From Rhabditophanes sp. KR3021 (taxonomy: Eukaryota > Nematoda > Chromadorea > Rhabditida > Alloionematidae): DNA of 64,000 bases. Positions within the stretch are counted from its first letter, which is position 1. Each line of letters opens with the position of its first letter. Of this stretch, positions 47,955 through 60,513 are shown in pieces. The translations under genes and the position numbers were made by a program. The stretch is taken from positions 8,246,001 through 8,310,000 of the forward strand of contig CAUJLY010000001.1 in NCBI GenBank assembly GCA_963281155.1, written 5' to 3'. Under the pieces are notes generated by a model, which made no database searches, was not told the DNA's origin, and worked only from the letters and a program-made list of their open reading frames with translations.

Positions 47955-49745
47955 TACACTTTAGATGTAAAAAGGATAAAATGAACATCATATCCAACAA
48001 AAGAAGAAATGCTGCCATTTCCTGATTAATAGAAACAAAAGATTACTATTTATGTTCATAAAAATACAACTTGATTTTGATTGAATACACTTATATGTTT
48101 GTTGTCATATTTATTTGTATGATGTGACGTAATGAAAAATGTCTTTTGGTAAGGTCAGTAGTGAAACTTTTTAATATTTATTTAGAATAATAATAACAAA
48201 TTGGTTGTTGCAAGAGACTCGTGACTTATTTAATAAATTAAATAACGCCATCGTCAACAAAATGCATACACACATATATTCATAAACACATACAACGTTT
48301 TTCATTTTAATGCATTTGGTTTACTTGACTGTGTTTTCTTTCAAAAACATCTATACAAAGACAGATAAAAAAGGAAAATGTGCACAAATAATACGTCTTT
48401 ACACTATGCAGCACTTTTTCACCTTTCTGAGGATTGTCACTTGCCTTGAATAATAAATACGTATTGATGATCAGCAATAAAGTCTATTTATACAAAATCC
48501 AATAACAAACATCACACAGGACACTTCCTCACTCTTTCTAACAAAAATCTCCATTATCTTATCTAATTTTGAGTGATATGTTTACCTTATCTCATAAATA
48601 TCTCGCTCATATAAATATCACCACTATATCTATCTTTTTTATTAGACAAATTTATCTATATTTTCATTTCTAACAACTTTAAAAATTCAAAATATAAAGA
48701 CAGATGTTATATATTTTTTGTATTGGTCTTTTACTTTTATATAGGTTGGTAGTTGTTTTTGGATATCAATACTTTTGGCCATATAGTATGTATGTGTATG
48801 ATTATGATTATATTAAACCAAAAATAAGGCTTGACGTAATTTTCGATTGGGATTGTATGTATATAGATTGTGTCAATAAATAAGACCACTGGTTAGATTG
48901 AGTAAGCTATTTTGTTAAAATAATTTAATCTTCTTCTTTAAACCTCATTTAACAATTAATTATTTAAATGGTTTGTTTTTTAAGTGTTTGGACCCAAAAC
49001 AAAACAACATTATTTAACTTCCTTGTCTAGAATAGCCAAATTATTTGTTAAAAGTCAATTTAAAAAGATGACATTTAAAAGCATTTATTTACTGCAAAAA
49101 GATCATAAATAAACAGACATTTAATTACAAAATACTCTTGCAAAAAAAGATTAATTAATTTCTTTGCAATTTAACTGATATTTCATCATCGCCCTTATTT
49201 CATAATATTTTTGAACCACGCCATATACTCTCCATATCTATCCCATTACACTTTTTTATGACCCTGCACTTAAAATATATTTTTGTTCGGGCTATCTCTT
49301 TTTAAAAGTCACACCCTTAACCAAAAACTGCTATTTAAAGGGGGTCTCAAATGATTTTCAATCACATATTCATCCCGATTTCTTTCCAAAAATATAAGTG
49401 ATCACGCACATTTAGAAGGTAGTTAAAAATAGACAAATAAAATATGTACATATAAATACATTTTTATCTATTGCTACCTTACTACAAATAATTAAAAGGG
49501 ACATTTGAGAGAGAGACCCCAAAGGGAAGGAACATTATGTTTGTTATCTTTATTACACACTACCATGCATGGCCATACAAATTTTACTTTTTACTTTTAT
49601 TTTAAAAGAAGACTGCATTTTTGTATTAATTAATTAAATTATTATTATCCAATTTTTGAATAAAATCCTAACCTTTTCTACATCATTTCAGATTAAATAA
49701 AGATCCTTCAAAATAAGTAGGTAAAACATAAAAAGATAACCAAAC
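47955..49745. other. Intergenic, no gene recognised
   Basis: About 1.8 kb of AT-rich DNA between divergent gene starts (lipase minus, AMP deaminase plus), probably holding both promoters. I see no frame, tRNA or clear motif; a GAGAGAGA stretch occurs near 49507. Confidence 0.4.
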
Positions 49746-52700
49746 ATGGAGACACACAAAGCTGTAAACTTTTTTACTCCGGCAGACGACGACAACTCCG
49801 ACTCAACCCAACTATCAATCCACGAAAGCATCCTACTCAGTGATCCTGACATGTATGCAGCTAAATTCCGTTCACATCAACAAAATATGTTGGACAGAGC
49901 TAATGCAACGTTGAAATCTGTGGACTCAGAGGTATTTGATGTTTCTCCTTTTCAACCAGGAACCACGGGACCTTGTCATAATGTTTCCTCGCCTTTTGAA
50001 AATCCACATTATCCTATTGAGATAATTGAGGGTAAGAAACAACTTCAAAGAGAAATTTGTACAAGGTAAATAAAAGATTTCGTTATCTTCAGCCGAGATA
50101 CTTTACCATATATAGTGCATCCCTTGGGAGATAAGAAACCATCAAATAGACATTTTTTCGCGATTAAATTTTTCTCAATTTATGAATTGATAACACCCCA
50201 TACCTTTAATTTTATCTTTTTCGAAGATAAGAAACATCTTTATTGCTTATAACAAAAAATAGGTAGCTTGATAACACATTGATGGTGTTAATTATTGTAG
50301 TTTTACCTGATAAGCGTCTTTTTTAATTTTAATTAATTTTTTGATAATGAGTAGGGAATACACGGGTGACGATTTCAAAAAGAGATTAATGAATCGAAGA
50401 CATTCTTTACAGTAGGTGATTAGATATTGTTTGGTTTTGATTAGATATTGTTAAGTAGATGTTATTATTGTGGTGTCAATATAAAAAGTATAATACATGT
50501 TAATAAAAATATTTAATTATAGAGCTCGCCTTGAATCAACAAACCTCCACTCCCCAATGTCCCCGAAATCAAGTGATGTTGCCGGGTCACCTTTCCCCTC
50601 TCGAGGGAATGGTTCACCAACCCCTCCCCAAAATGTGCATTCCCCTCAAATAGGAAGTCTAATTTCGGAAATTGAAAATTTGAATACTGAAACAACGAGA
50701 CATGTCGAAATGCACACATTCAGAGATGCCCAAGACATCAACTACACACGTATGGCTATCACCGGCGAAGAACTATCTGGCATCGTCCTAGAAGACACCC
50801 AAGAAGCTGCCAAACAACTGATCGAAGCCCTCAATCTAAGAAATGAATACATGGATCGCATCGGAAACTTCTTCCCTACCACTACCAAATCCTTCATCAG
50901 TGGACATTACCCCGAACATCTACCTAAATGTCGCAAGAAGAATACTGAACAAAGTAAGTTTTAGTTTAAAAAGTTGAGAAGTTGATTCATTATAACGTTG
51001 CTGTACATTTATTGAATAAGTAGCTAAAAAGATAGTACACACAATATTATATTATTAAATTATTATCTGACTTTTGAATTTAAAAAAGATCATCTTTTAC
51101 TAGCAATTTTATGACACCAAATTAATTAATATCATTTTAATCCATTTATGCTTTTTAATCATAAACAGTTCTAACAAAATGTAGGTCTTTCAATATATTA
51201 CTATTTTATATATTTTTATTTAATTTCGTCAACAAAAATGTGTTAAATATCGTAATCTAAAAAAGCCTTTCAATCACTACTACCTTTCTTTCCAAAACAC
51301 CATCTTTCAATCAAAAAATACACTTATTTAGTTAATAATGACAACGCGCCTTGTCAAAATAGACTTCTCCAAAGACGAGACTCTTCGGCTGTATCCTTAG
51401 CTAAAATGGCTTTGCTGTATGGAGGTATTTATTAAAGAACGACACCATTCAAAATAATACTTGTCTTGCATGAACACTTACTTTTTACTAAGATTTTTAC
51501 ATGCTACCGTCACTTTCAACTACATACTTTGACTAATTTATTTGTGGATTGTGCTTGCTTTTTATATTGTCTTGTTTTGTTGTAATGTATATGTTAATTT
51601 CAATTAGTAAGCTTCAATATTTCAGTGTCCAACACCTCATTCCATCCACCAGAGCCTCCAGTCGACCATTGGGGTCTAAACGATCCCCTTCCCGTTCCCT
51701 CCACCAAATACATCCTCAAACGGGAGGACGGCTTGACCAAAATCTACAACGCCGACGGTTCCAAATGTGAAGAATACCAAAAAACATACCTCTCTCGCAT
51801 CAAGTTCCTGAAGGACTCTGAAAAACTAGTGTGGATGATTGCCGATGGTCCCCTCAAATCGTTCTGCTTCAGACGTCTCTCCTACCTCCAAAACAAATTC
51901 CAACTCCACGTCTTGTTGAATGAATTAAGAGAACTACACGAACAAAAAAGCGTCCCACATCGTGATTTCTACAACATCAGAAAAGTCGACACTCACATAC
52001 ATGCTGCCAGTTCCATGAACCAAAAGCATTTGCTTCGCTTTATCAAAAAAAAGCTAAAGACTGAAAAGGATGTTGTTGTGCTGGAGAAAGATGGAAAGAA
52101 AATAACTATGGCTGAAGTTTTCAAAAGTCTAGGCATCGAACCCTATGATTTGTCTGTTGACATGCTAGACGTCCACGCCGACAGAAACACATTCCATCGT
52201 TTCGACAAATTCAATACTAAGTATAATCCTGTAGGAGAGTCCACTTTGAGAGAAATTTTCATCAAAACAGATAACTATGTCAAAGGAAAGTATTTTGCTG
52301 AAGTACTTAAAGAAGTCTTTACTGACTTGGAAGATTCCAAGTACCAAAACATCGAACCCCGTATTTCGATATACGGAAGATCGAAAAGCGAATGGACTGT
52401 CTTGGCTAATTGGGCCATTTCACACGACGTCTGGTCCACCAACTCCCGTTTTCTTATCCAGATTCCCCGCCTTTATGACATTTATAAGGAAAAGAATATG
52501 ATCAAGAATTTCGAACAGTTGTTGGACAACATCTTTACTCCTTTGTTCGAGGTAACAAATGATCCTTCGGTAAATCCAAACTTGCATCGCTTCCTCCAAC
52601 AAGTTTCCGGAATTGACTCAGTGGACGACGAGTCGAAGCACGAATACGTCCAATTCGACAAATCAACACCTTGTCCAGCTAATTATACGGATGCCGAAAA

Positions 52701-53380
52701 TCCTCCCTACAATTATTATCTTTACTACATGTACGCTAATATATGTGTTTTGAATGCGTTGAGAAGAGAACGTGGCTTTAATACATTTTCACTTCGGCCA
52801 CATTGCGGAGAAGCTGGACATGTCAATCATCTCTTGACAGGCTACTTGACGTCCGAATCCATTTCGCATGGTCTTTTGTTGAGAAAGGTTCCTGTACTTC
52901 AGTACCTTTTTTACCTCACTCAAATGGGCATTGCCATGAGTCCATTGAGTAACAACTCCTTGTTTATCCCTTACAATAGAAATCCATTGCCGGAGTATTT
53001 GATGAAGGGGCTGAATGTTTCCATCAGTAGTGACGATCCCTTGCAGGTAAGCTAAATTCACCTTTTTACTAATAAATGTTGCTTAGTTCCATTACACAAG
53101 AGAACCCTTGGTTGAGGAATACTCAATCGCAGCTCAAGTTTGGAAGTTGTCATCATGTGACATGTGTGAACTTGCCCGTTACTCTGTCCTACAATCTGGA
53201 TTTGAAGATAAACTCAAAATCCATTGGCTCGGTCCTAATTTCAAAGAAGAAGGAGTTTTCGGAAACGATGTCACTCGTACTAATGTCCCTGACATACGCG
53301 TCTCCTTCAGACACGAAGCCTTAGTCGATGAACTAACCAACATCTTCGAAGCCATCAAAAAAATTAAAAATAATTGCTGA
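49746..53380 (+). CDS. ampd-1: AMP deaminase
   Basis: Six exons (49746-50065, 50355-50411, 50523-50953, 51332-51424, 51626-53046, 53087-53380) give 871 residues, the usual length. The N-terminal third is regulatory and disordered ([19 protein letters not shown]). The catalytic part is an amidohydrolase barrel: [19 protein letters not shown] with the first zinc Hx[11 protein letters not shown] with the next His, and [23 protein letters not shown] with the DDP catalytic/zinc Asp pair (family SLSTDDP; here SISSDDP). It deaminates AMP to IMP in the cytosol purine nucleotide cycle. The exon at 51332 restores [20 protein letters not shown], which would be missed by frame alone. Codon usage is C-ending in the catalytic half, as in a well-expressed gene. 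Confidence 0.95.
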
Positions 53381-53550
53381 AAAGGGTTTCTTACTAACGG
53401 TACTATTTCTTTTTATTTTCTGATAACACCATTCTTTTATTGTATCAAGACATAAACTTTCTATATAGATTAATAAAATATTATATAACTTTATTTATGT
53501 CTAAAATTAATTACTGTAATACTATAATATTATATAGGACCCATGATTTG

Positions 53551-54969
53551 TTAAATATTTGTCAAAGTTGACTTTAATCCGAAGATGATGCCTAGACAGC
53601 CAATTAGTATGACGGGAATATTGAGGCAGATGATGGTGAAGTATTGTCTGGATTTGGTGTCTAGTTGAGGAAGATATGTGAAGAGATAGATTATGCACGG
53701 GAATACGATAGCTAACAGCATCCCACATGTGACTCCAATGATAGGTATGATTTTTTCGAGATTCGGAACTATTATCGCTGTTGTTACTACAAAAAGTAAT
53801 TAACTAATTAATAGATTCAACAAAACTTACAAGTAACCAACACAAACCCAATCCTAACAAAGCCCTCCAAAACAGCATCTCCACACTTTTTCCTCACCCA
53901 CATCCCACTCATTCCATCCCTCACCTTCGGCCATCCCATGTCAATGACCACAAACAATTGTATCAAATAAGATATAAAAATAACAACACAAAAGGTAACC
54001 TTGATACCAGTCAACAAACCATCATCCGGCAAATTAAGAGTAACACTTCCCAAAATCTTATCTCCATACGTAATATAACCAAGAAAACCAGCTGCGTCAC
54101 AAATACTTATCACAACCACCATTCCCACTGACAACACTCCAAATGGACCAGACATGTCTTCAGACCTTTTGATGTGATTTTCAAGGGGTAGGACTAAGGC
54201 TTGGGCTTCGAATGCGTACATTATTGAGCCTAGGGCTGCTAATGCTCCTGATAAGTTGGTGTAAGTGGGTAAGGCTTGTATTTGGTGGTCGGCTACTATT
54301 AGGACAGTGAAGATTGATCCTAGAGCGAGGACCATTAGTATATTTGCTATTAAATTAAGATACGATATCATATGGAGTGATTTAGTTAGACTTAACAAGC
54401 AAAATGGGATGGTTAGGGCGATGAAGTAGGCTGTTAGTGAGATGCCCGTAATTTGGAATTGGATTTGGATGACTTCGCGAGAGAGTGTTCCGACGAAGAC
54501 AAGGTAAATTGAGCAGATGCCTATTTGAAGTAAAATAAGACAGATGTTGACGATCGTTTCAAATAATTTAGGGAGGAATGTGTTGGTTGGCAGATATTGT
54601 TGGGTTGCGTATAGGGCTAATGAGCCGTAGTTGGTGGAGGTTATCTTTAGCTTGGAACGGAAGTAACGGGAGCATTTGGCCAGTTGCAGCATGCAATAGA
54701 GGTTGACTAGGCCGGCGACTATGAGCATGGTAAAGCCTGTCTGGAACAATAAAAGTTATGTTTTTTTTTGTTGCTTAACTTACCCATAATCCTGCTTGTT
54801 TAAAGGCTACTGGCAAACTAAGGCAACCAGGGCCAATAAGACCTTTGATAAAGTTGATTAGTGTCTTGTGTTTTGAAATTTTTTGAATAGTTTCAGATTC
54901 AGTTTGCTTGAGTGAACCATCTTTGTCACAATTTATGTATGTTTCCGGTGAAGCTCCAACTACGACCAT
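53551..54969 (-). CDS. Amino acid transporter, SLC36/AAAP family
   Basis: Three exons (54969-54784, 54740-53831, 53786-53551) give 443 residues. The first helix carries FIKGLIGPGCLSLPVAFKQAGLW, the AAAP signature with the unwound GxG substrate site. About eleven hydrophobic helices follow, including LGSIMYAFEAQALVLPLENHIK (the conserved FEGx-type helix 6 region) and FLGYITYGDKILGSVTLNLP. The last exon provides helices 10-11 (IIPIIGVTCGMLLAIVFPCI and NIPVILIGCLGIIFG). The family co-transports small neutral amino acids with protons at plasma or lysosomal membranes. A TTTCAG acceptor precedes the ATG region (near 54975), suggesting a leader intron or trans-splicing. The gene is convergent with AMP deaminase, about 170 bp away. 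Confidence 0.92.
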
Positions 54970-55731
54970 TAATTCTGAAATGTAAAGTTGATTAGAAAAG
55001 GTAATTAAAATGATTAGAAAGGCAAATCATAGACATAATAAAGATGTTAATAATAACGAAAGCACACAAAAGAATGTCAGCACAACTTGGTTCCTTTAAA
55101 TTTTGATTGATAGCGAAAAAGGTAACAACACATGAAAAGATAGAAATATAAACTTGTTTGAAAACGAAATGAACGAGAAATGATTACCTTTTTCCTTTAT
55201 AGACACTACATCAACCATAAAGACAACTTATTATTATTATAAAAAAGGTACAAAATATGGAATCACAAAATAAATGCATTCACAAAATAAAATGGTAAAA
55301 AACAATATATTAAGCTTATTTGTGCTGAAAAAATAATACCATTAACAGTTTCGAATGTTGAACAAGTCAATCCTTGTGCACTCAATTTAATTAAATATGC
55401 TAAGAAAGGCTCTTAACTTTTTTGACATTATCAAAATGTGGGGAGATTATGTTGTGGTAGTAGTGAGTTGAGGAGATTAAAAGACGTATCAATTGGGAGA
55501 TAATATTTTTGGAAGTTATCAACAACTTTTTTTAATTGATAACTTTATTGTAACAAATTGGTAGCAATCTATTTTTTAAAGGTTTTCGTGTATTACTTTT
55601 GATGGTGGATGATGTCAAGTTAGGTGTCGTTGGTATCTATTGTGTGGAAAGTATTCTTTGTTTACATTTTATTTTTATACAGTTAAATGAGAGTATATGT
55701 TATAGTATTGGATTATTTGGTTTTGAGTTAG
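54970..55731. other. Intergenic, no gene recognised
   Basis: About 760 bp of AT-rich upstream DNA for the transporter. Short open frames only. No element identified. Confidence 0.35.
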
Positions 55732-57366
55732 TTAGATTGAGTACAGTTGACTCAAATAAGGTTCAGGGAAAGTTTCAAAATATTGCTCTAAATCTGTCAA
55801 CTTATGATAATGATAAGCAAACAAGTCATTGTTATGTGTCATGTTAATTTGACTCAAATTAAAGCCACCCTTTCTTTCGAAACAATCGCAAATGTTTGAT
55901 CTAACTACATATGATTTGTATGAGTTGACTTCGTCTTTTTGGCAGAATGGTACCATGCGTGGTTCTTTTGATTGCGATAAGCATTTTAGTTCAAGTATTC
56001 TAAGTGTGGTGGGATAATTAAATGCTTTGAATTTGAGACAACCTAATGAAAGGATGGTCAATTTTTGGAAAGGCATAAAGAAATTTATATCATAAGATTG
56101 GTATGCAAATGGATATCCACGTCTGTAATTAATCATTAGATTCACCAAGTCAGGATAATGCGCCACTAGCTTCTCGCCAAATGAGCTCAAGTCTATGTCG
56201 ATGTAGATCATCTTAAGAGATTTAAGAGTCTTCGGAAAAGTACAAATGGCTTTTCTTAAGAATAATGGACTTATTTGGTTGAAATCAACTTCTTCTGTTA
56301 GGACTAATTCCACGGCAGTTAAGCATTCAAATAGAGTCTTTTTTGGGGAACATTTGAATGTGGTTATTTTATTGGACAAACTAGAAGCTGCTAATGATAT
56401 TTTTTCGGTGAGTCTGAGTTGATTGGTACAGAAAGTTTGAAAATCATCTTTGTATTTGATTGTGCAGTTTTCAATGGCGGGTTGTAATTTTAAATCCATT
56501 AATGTTTTGTAATTAATGCAGGTGAATTTAATTTTATTGGATATTTCTTTTTGGAGAGAAGATCTAAGAAATTTGGGTTGGGATTGGAATTTTAAAGAAG
56601 ATTCAGAAAGTATTTTTAGCTTCAATAAGTCGGTTGTTGATGCATTATAAAGATTAAAGCAGTTGGTATAATCTGCTTTAGTTCCAGCCATAAATTGATC
56701 AAAACACATTTCAATTTGGACTTCTTGAAGTCTAGGCAAGCCTTGTCTTATCGACATTTCATTAACCAAAGATGAGAAGATAAAAGTTGTTGTCCTAACT
56801 CCACGATACGAAAAAAAGACAGTCTGAATAGAATGCGATTTTAAACCATAACAAATATTTCTAATTATCTTCCCATAATTCCTATCCGGACAATTCTTCA
56901 AAGTATAAGAGTATCTATAAAAATAAATAGCCAACTTCCTTATCTTAGTCCCTTTCGAAAGCAAAGCATTCAAATGTTTAGCTATCAAATCCCCGTCATC
57001 AATGACCTGATTTTCAGGTTGACATCTAATATCAATAGAAAAGTCATACATATATTCAAACCACTCTTTATTAAAATCATTACACAATACTTCTAATTGT
57101 GCGTGCCCATTAAAATGAACTCCACATATATGTCCATACATAGTATCCTCAAAAATAGTAAGCGAATTAGAGACATATGCAGAGTTAGGTAGTGAAATTT
57201 GACCAAATATTATCCGTTTTTGTGAATGAAGTACTTTATTTAATGTAGTATTTGTTTTACTTAGGGCTAGGGTAGTAAAGTAATCAGGTATACATAGCTC
57301 TTGTATGTTTAATTCAGTAAATGCACGAGACATTTCTTCGTTAGATGATTCAATTAGATTGGACAT
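55732..57366 (-). CDS. F-box-like / leucine-rich family protein
   Basis: Single exon, 544 residues from MSNLIESSNEEMSR. A weak F-box-like start (IQELCIPDYFTTLALSKTNTT) is followed by short repeated leucine-rich units through the protein: KIRKLAIYFYRYS, RLQEVQIEMCFDQ, DLLKLKILSESSLK, TLKSLKMIYIDID, PDLVNLMINYRRG, KLTILSLGCLKF and TLRILELKCLSQ. The C-terminal order (AHYPDL ... LxxLSLGC ... PTTLRILELKC) is shared with the gene at 17957-19304 and the fragment at 23172-23581, so they are one family. It probably acts as a protein-interaction adaptor, perhaps for ubiquitin ligase; no direct evidence. It is intronless, unlike most neighbours. Confidence 0.8.
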   Translation of the reverse strand: MSNLIESSNEEMSRAFTELNIQELCIPDYFTTLALSKTNTTLNKVLHSQKRIIFGQISLPNSAYVSNSLTIFEDTMYGHICGVHFNGHAQLEVLCNDFNKEWFEYMYDFSIDIRCQPENQVIDDGDLIAKHLNALLSKGTKIRKLAIYFYRYSYTLKNCPDRNYGKIIRNICYGLKSHSIQTVFFSYRGVRTTTFIFSSLVNEMSIRQGLPRLQEVQIEMCFDQFMAGTKADYTNCFNLYNASTTDLLKLKILSESSLKFQSQPKFLRSSLQKEISNKIKFTCINYKTLMDLKLQPAIENCTIKYKDDFQTFCTNQLRLTEKISLAASSLSNKITTFKCSPKKTLFECLTAVELVLTEEVDFNQISPLFLRKAICTFPKTLKSLKMIYIDIDLSSFGEKLVAHYPDLVNLMINYRRGYPFAYQSYDINFFMPFQKLTILSLGCLKFKAFNYPTTLRILELKCLSQSKEPRMVPFCQKDEVNSYKSYVVRSNICDCFERKGGFNLSQINMTHNNDLFAYHYHKLTDLEQYFETFPEPYLSQLYSI

Positions 57367-57859
57367 CGTAAAATATAAGTTAAATATAGAGGAAGTGAGT
57401 AGATGTGTGGTGTGGGAGTTGGTTAGGAAGAATAATGAATTATGTAACTAAGGAAAGTTGGCATCAATATATTTCCATAAATAAGGCAGGAGGACATGCA
57501 TATGACTCACTTTCGCAACCAAGCTTTTTTAATTAAAACTACCTTGGATCCGGCATGCATAGGCGCATGCCTTGTTTTTGGTTTATATTATTATGATGTT
57601 ATTTAATTATTTATTGTAATTGTTTGTACCCTGACTTTTTTTAAAGTTATTTTGAATAGAAGAATTATTTATTAACTTCTATGACATTCAAAATTAATTA
57701 ATAGTATTTGTTTCTTAGAATTAAGGGTTATGAGGTTTAATTTATTAAAATGATGAATTCAATGACGTAAGGTAGAAAGATTAAACTTTGAATATTAAGA
57801 TTAAAAACTAAATTTCAAAACCATATAAACAGAAAAACAAATCTAAGCACTTATTTGGA
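57367..57859. other. Intergenic with a short perfect hairpin
   Basis: About 490 bp of AT-rich DNA. At 57552-57571 lies a perfect inverted repeat, GGCATGC and GCATGCC separated by a 6-nt loop, in contrast to the surrounding AT. Nothing else was seen. Confidence 0.4.
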
Positions 57860-57997
57860 ATGTCAAAGCCATTTAATAGACTCGCAATCTGGATTGTCCT
57901 AATCCTCCTCAATGTCGCAACCACACTAAGTCAAGATCTTGAAGCTGAAGACCCTGAGAATACCAACAGAAAATTAGTAATGAACCTTGCAAAATAA
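57860..57997 (+). CDS. Small secreted peptide candidate (45 aa)
   Basis: An ATG-to-TAA frame of 46 codons encodes a typical signal peptide (LAIWIVLILLNVATTLS, after a short basic-polar start) followed by an acidic 23-residue tail QDLEAEDPENTNRKLVMNLA. An AATAAA-like signal overlaps the stop region (57992-57997). The length and layout suit a small secreted peptide, or it is the first exon of a longer gene whose donor (TTAGTAATG at about 57976) is weak. It is too short to have been flagged by usual length filters. Confidence 0.4.
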   Translation: MSKPFNRLAIWIVLILLNVATTLSQDLEAEDPENTNRKLVMNLAK

Positions 57998-58443
57998 ATA
58001 TATAAGTGAAAACATACCCTTTAAAATGTTTTTCCCTGCTTTTGGAAGAGAAATAGTGCTTTGATAATGTTAATTATTTAGCATTTTTTGAGTTAAATCA
58101 CTTGTAGCTTTTAAATGACATATTTATCTTTTATGGGCCCATGAACACCCTTTTTGATAGAAATTGCAGATAATAAGGTGTCAACAGGACATACTCCACG
58201 CATTATCTAAATGACTGTTCATTTCAATATTATAGCAAAATTAATAATATGTCATATTCTTTTGAAAGATTAATTGTTCAGCACATTTTGATATTTATTG
58301 CATCATGCTGATAATTGCATTAAAGATTATTTACTTAGCACTTTTTGTATTTATTTCAACATGTTTTCACTATAAATATGGAATAAATTTACTTGCATAT
58401 TATCAAATTAAGTAATTATTTATTGTCTATTAAACAAAGAAAG
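57998..58443. other. Intergenic, no gene recognised
   Basis: AT-rich DNA, presumably upstream of the exonuclease gene. An in-frame ATG at 58393 exists but the start at 58444 is preferred for that gene. Confidence 0.35.
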
Positions 58444-59514
58444 ATGCCGTTTTCTTATGAAAATAACGATACCTCAACTGAAAGAACTGTTGAAGAGCTC
58501 ACTGGTCCCATGAATTTCATCGAAAGCTATGTTTTCCTTGATTTTGAAACGACCGGTTTAATTAAAAATGTCGCACTTCCTGGGCTTAATGAATGGAAGG
58601 AGAGCAATCCTGGTAAAACTTTAGAAGATCTTTTAAGAGTAATTGTCGGAAGTGTTCCAAGTAAGTTATATTAAGTAAATCAAAGTAAATCTTGTTTAGA
58701 AAGTATTGAGACTATGCCTCACGTTACTGAACTTTCTTTGCGTTCAATCTCAAAAAAACAGTTTGAAAGGGGAATGGATGAGATGAGTAATGACAATCTT
58801 GGGACCATCTCTACAAATGATTTGTGTTTGCAATTCAATCTACCCTTTGATGAAACTCAATGGGCTGAATATAACAATAAATTCCAAACAGTTACCTCCC
58901 TCAAATTAACTCAAGAAGTATTGGAATCAAAAAATTACTTCCCTCAAGAGTGGGATTTAATATATAACTTTTTGGCAAATGTAAAAAAGCCTGCCGTCGT
59001 TATCGCTCATAATGGAATACGTTATGATTATCCTCTTTTATTTGGTGAACTTTCACGAGATAATGGTGGAAAGGAAAGTAATATGCTCGAACAGTTTCGT
59101 AGTATTGAAGGATTATATTTTGCCGATACTAAAGATGCATTTGAGGTAATAGAAACAAAATTCCTGAACAAAATGGACGAAATAATCATCGGAACTGGGC
59201 CAAATGATGAGACTTTGGAAGAAGTATCAAATTCATCAGTGAATGCATACTTAAAAGACGTAAAATCAAAAGCACTTACTGAGAGATATTCAGCCTATTT
59301 CAATGAATTATCTGAAGATGAATATGCTTTACCTGTTCAAAAGCTTGATAAGCAACGAACTAGTCAAGCAACATTATTTAGAACAATCATCGGCAGACAT
59401 TATAATGACCATCATGCTTCAGCCGATACAGAAGCTCTAATGAAAATTTGCATGGCCTACGGAAAAGATTTTGTAAGATATTTGGATGAAAAGAGAGATA
59501 AATTTCCTTTTTAA
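58444..59514 (+). CDS. DEDDh 3'-5' exonuclease, TREX-like
   Basis: Two exons (58444-58660, 58700-59514), 39-nt intron, 343 residues. The three DEDDh motifs are intact: Exo I YVFLDFETTG (Asp33, Glu35), Exo II VIAHNGIRYDYPLLFGEL, and Exo III HHASADTEALMKI (H-x-A-x2-D). The spacing and the PHVTELSLRSIS strand after Exo I match TREX and nematode CRN-4-type nucleases rather than DNA-polymerase proofreading domains. No transmembrane tail like that of mammalian TREX1 is seen. Such enzymes trim single-stranded DNA ends or RNA and in worms take part in apoptotic DNA degradation; the role here is inferred. MPFSYEN is preferred as start because upstream codons are low-complexity and lie in AT-rich leader. 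Confidence 0.85.
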
Positions 59515-60513
59515 CTTGTGATTGTTTAAATAAAAACAGCTAAATATTATCTTCATTTGACCCTACCATAGACATCGAAAACATGGTCAAAATAAAAAAC
59601 AAGCAATTAATTTTCCATTTGAATAGTATGAGTATATGTTTTTAACCTTTTTTGTGACGATCTAGATGAATATTTAAAACTCGAAATCCTATAAGCGGAT
59701 TCTGAATACGAAATCTCAAGAGTAAGAGTGATAACAGATAGAATTTGCTTTTGAATGATCGAAGATAAAGAATTTATTATATATCTGTTTGTTACACTAG
59801 TTGGTGGACAAACATCAAATCCGGCAAGGAACGTACTATTCGGATTTCTTATAACATCACTAGGTTCTTACACTTACCAACTTGGGTTAAGTTGTTTTTT
59901 CTGATTATAATTGCTTTGATTGTACGTAATAAAATTCTTCTAAATACTTTGTTTTGTTTTCATTTATACTTGATAAAAATAAACCTTAAGAGAAAATGAC
60001 GATTTTAATTTCCAAAAAGATTTGTTATTAATTTAACATTGATTTAAAATGAATTAAACTTTTAAAATCGTACTTTGATTGGTCATGATGAAGAGTCATT
60101 AATACAATTGTTCAATGAGTAAAGACTAGCCATCTTCCTCATTTTGAATGCTGTCAAAATCTACATCTTATTACAAATTACCAATCATTTATAGTGTTAT
60201 CAACTATGGCAATCTATCATATCTAAATGATGGCTTGTGTTATTTTAATATCTCATCTTAATGAGGTTAATGATTCTGTCTAATTGCAGGAGACTTATTA
60301 GGACTTGGAAATGCCTAGATAATTTTTACAACTGTCAGTATTCCCTTTTAAATGTATTGTAATATTTGGCTTAAGATGTCCACACTTTCACTTGTATCCA
60401 TTTTTGTTACTTAAATATCTTTTTAAAAAGAACACATTGAAGCATTTATCTATCAAACACTATACAAAATATGTAGATGTTAATAATCAAATTACATATC
60501 AATTGAAGACAAA
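59515..60513. other. Intergenic with a weak coding relic
   Basis: About 1 kb. At 59755-59901 a short plus-strand frame reads IIYLFVTLVGGQTSNPARNV followed by LFGFLITSLGSYTY. The NPAR motif and hydrophobic context resemble an aquaporin half, but one block is not enough to call it. No other feature. Confidence 0.35.
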
